Shown here: in pieces, positions 63,999 through 64,000 of the stretch
How the letters are laid out: every line of letters starts with the position of its first letter
Position numbering within the stretch: the first letter of the stretch is position 1
NCBI GenBank assembly: GCA_014529385.2
Contig: CM043966.1
Coordinates: 40,482,037-40,546,036, forward strand
Source of the DNA: Adiantum capillus-veneris
Taxonomy: Eukaryota > Streptophyta > Polypodiopsida > Polypodiales > Pteridaceae
Length of the DNA: 64,000 bases
Reading direction: 5' to 3'
Made by a program: the position numbers and the translations under genes
The notes under the pieces: generated by a model
What the model saw: the letters and a program-made list of their open reading frames with translations, nothing else
What the model was told of the DNA's origin: nothing
The model's database searches: none

Positions 63999-64000
63999 GC

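Larger units (their letters stand above)
61553..64000 (-). mobile_element. LTR element C2, 3' internal part
   Basis: From the polypurine tract to the window end. It holds the coiled-coil ORF at 61778-63998. Sequence just inside the tract (TTCATGTCGTCC..TGACATGG, plus strand 61570-61593) resembles C1 (ATGTACGTCCTTGTACATGTGG, 29883-29904). No pol domain is in view, so the element may be non-autonomous or its pol lies further right. Confidence 0.6.

Overview
The window looks like a repeat-dominated stretch of a large land-plant nuclear genome. A fern or another seed-free vascular plant is my best guess. The evidence is plant-type Ty3/gypsy elements with a second RNase H, Ty1/copia elements, LINE and Helitron relics, tRNA-derived SINE-like pieces, CCCTAAA-type telomere-like repeats, long (CT)n/(GA)n runs, and a decayed PLS-type PPR gene, a family greatly expanded in ferns and lycophytes. 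I see no intact host gene. The species assignment is inference.

Layout. 1-8643: gypsy element G1 (minus strand, LTRs at both ends, left LTR cut by the window edge), inserted in the RNase H region of a copia element whose 3' end and LTR follow (8647-9385). 9390-10204: LINE 3' relic. 10208-11018: LTR-like copy of a family I call C. 11030-11520: Helitron helicase relic. 11521-20060: mostly unassigned, AT-rich and microsatellite-rich, with SINE-like pieces, small tandem duplications and one GC3-rich small ORF (16239-16496). 20085-20800: GC-rich tandem array of about 168 bp period. 20860-22640: about 180-bp satellite interrupted by degenerate telomere-like repeats. 22690-24490: truncated copia (K1). 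25969-26720: chromovirus-like gypsy RT/RNase H fragment (G3). 29215-38930: element C1 (3' LTR plus decayed coiled-coil ORF), split at 31181-36365 by a complete copia (K2) with TSD AAGGT. 41936-42340: dead retropepsin.

42600-60943 is a PPR pseudogene split by a 14.9-kb insertion. Copia element A (43797-58712) has matching LTRs, a PPT, a PBS and the TSD CAAGA. Within it lie a small LTR relic (45962-46124), the large gypsy element G2 (47036-56992, with a 490-codon uninterrupted integrase ORF), an inverted gag fragment and a G1-type leader fragment. 60944 to the window end is element C2, a second C-family copy: a 609-bp 3' LTR followed on the minus strand by a coiled-coil ORF.

How the parts relate. 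G1 and G2 share gag-PR-RT-RH-second RH-INT order, a DGGA protease motif, an FMDD polymerase box, a related non-initiator-Met primer site, and a short conserved leader ORF upstream of gag. That places both in the Tat-like assemblage. By eye, LTR divergence ranks insertion age as copia A (about 10%), then K2 (about 5%), then G2 (about 2%), which agrees with the nesting. The best candidates for something undescribed are the conserved leader mini-ORF (three homologous copies) and the C-family coiled-coil ORF next to its 3' LTR.
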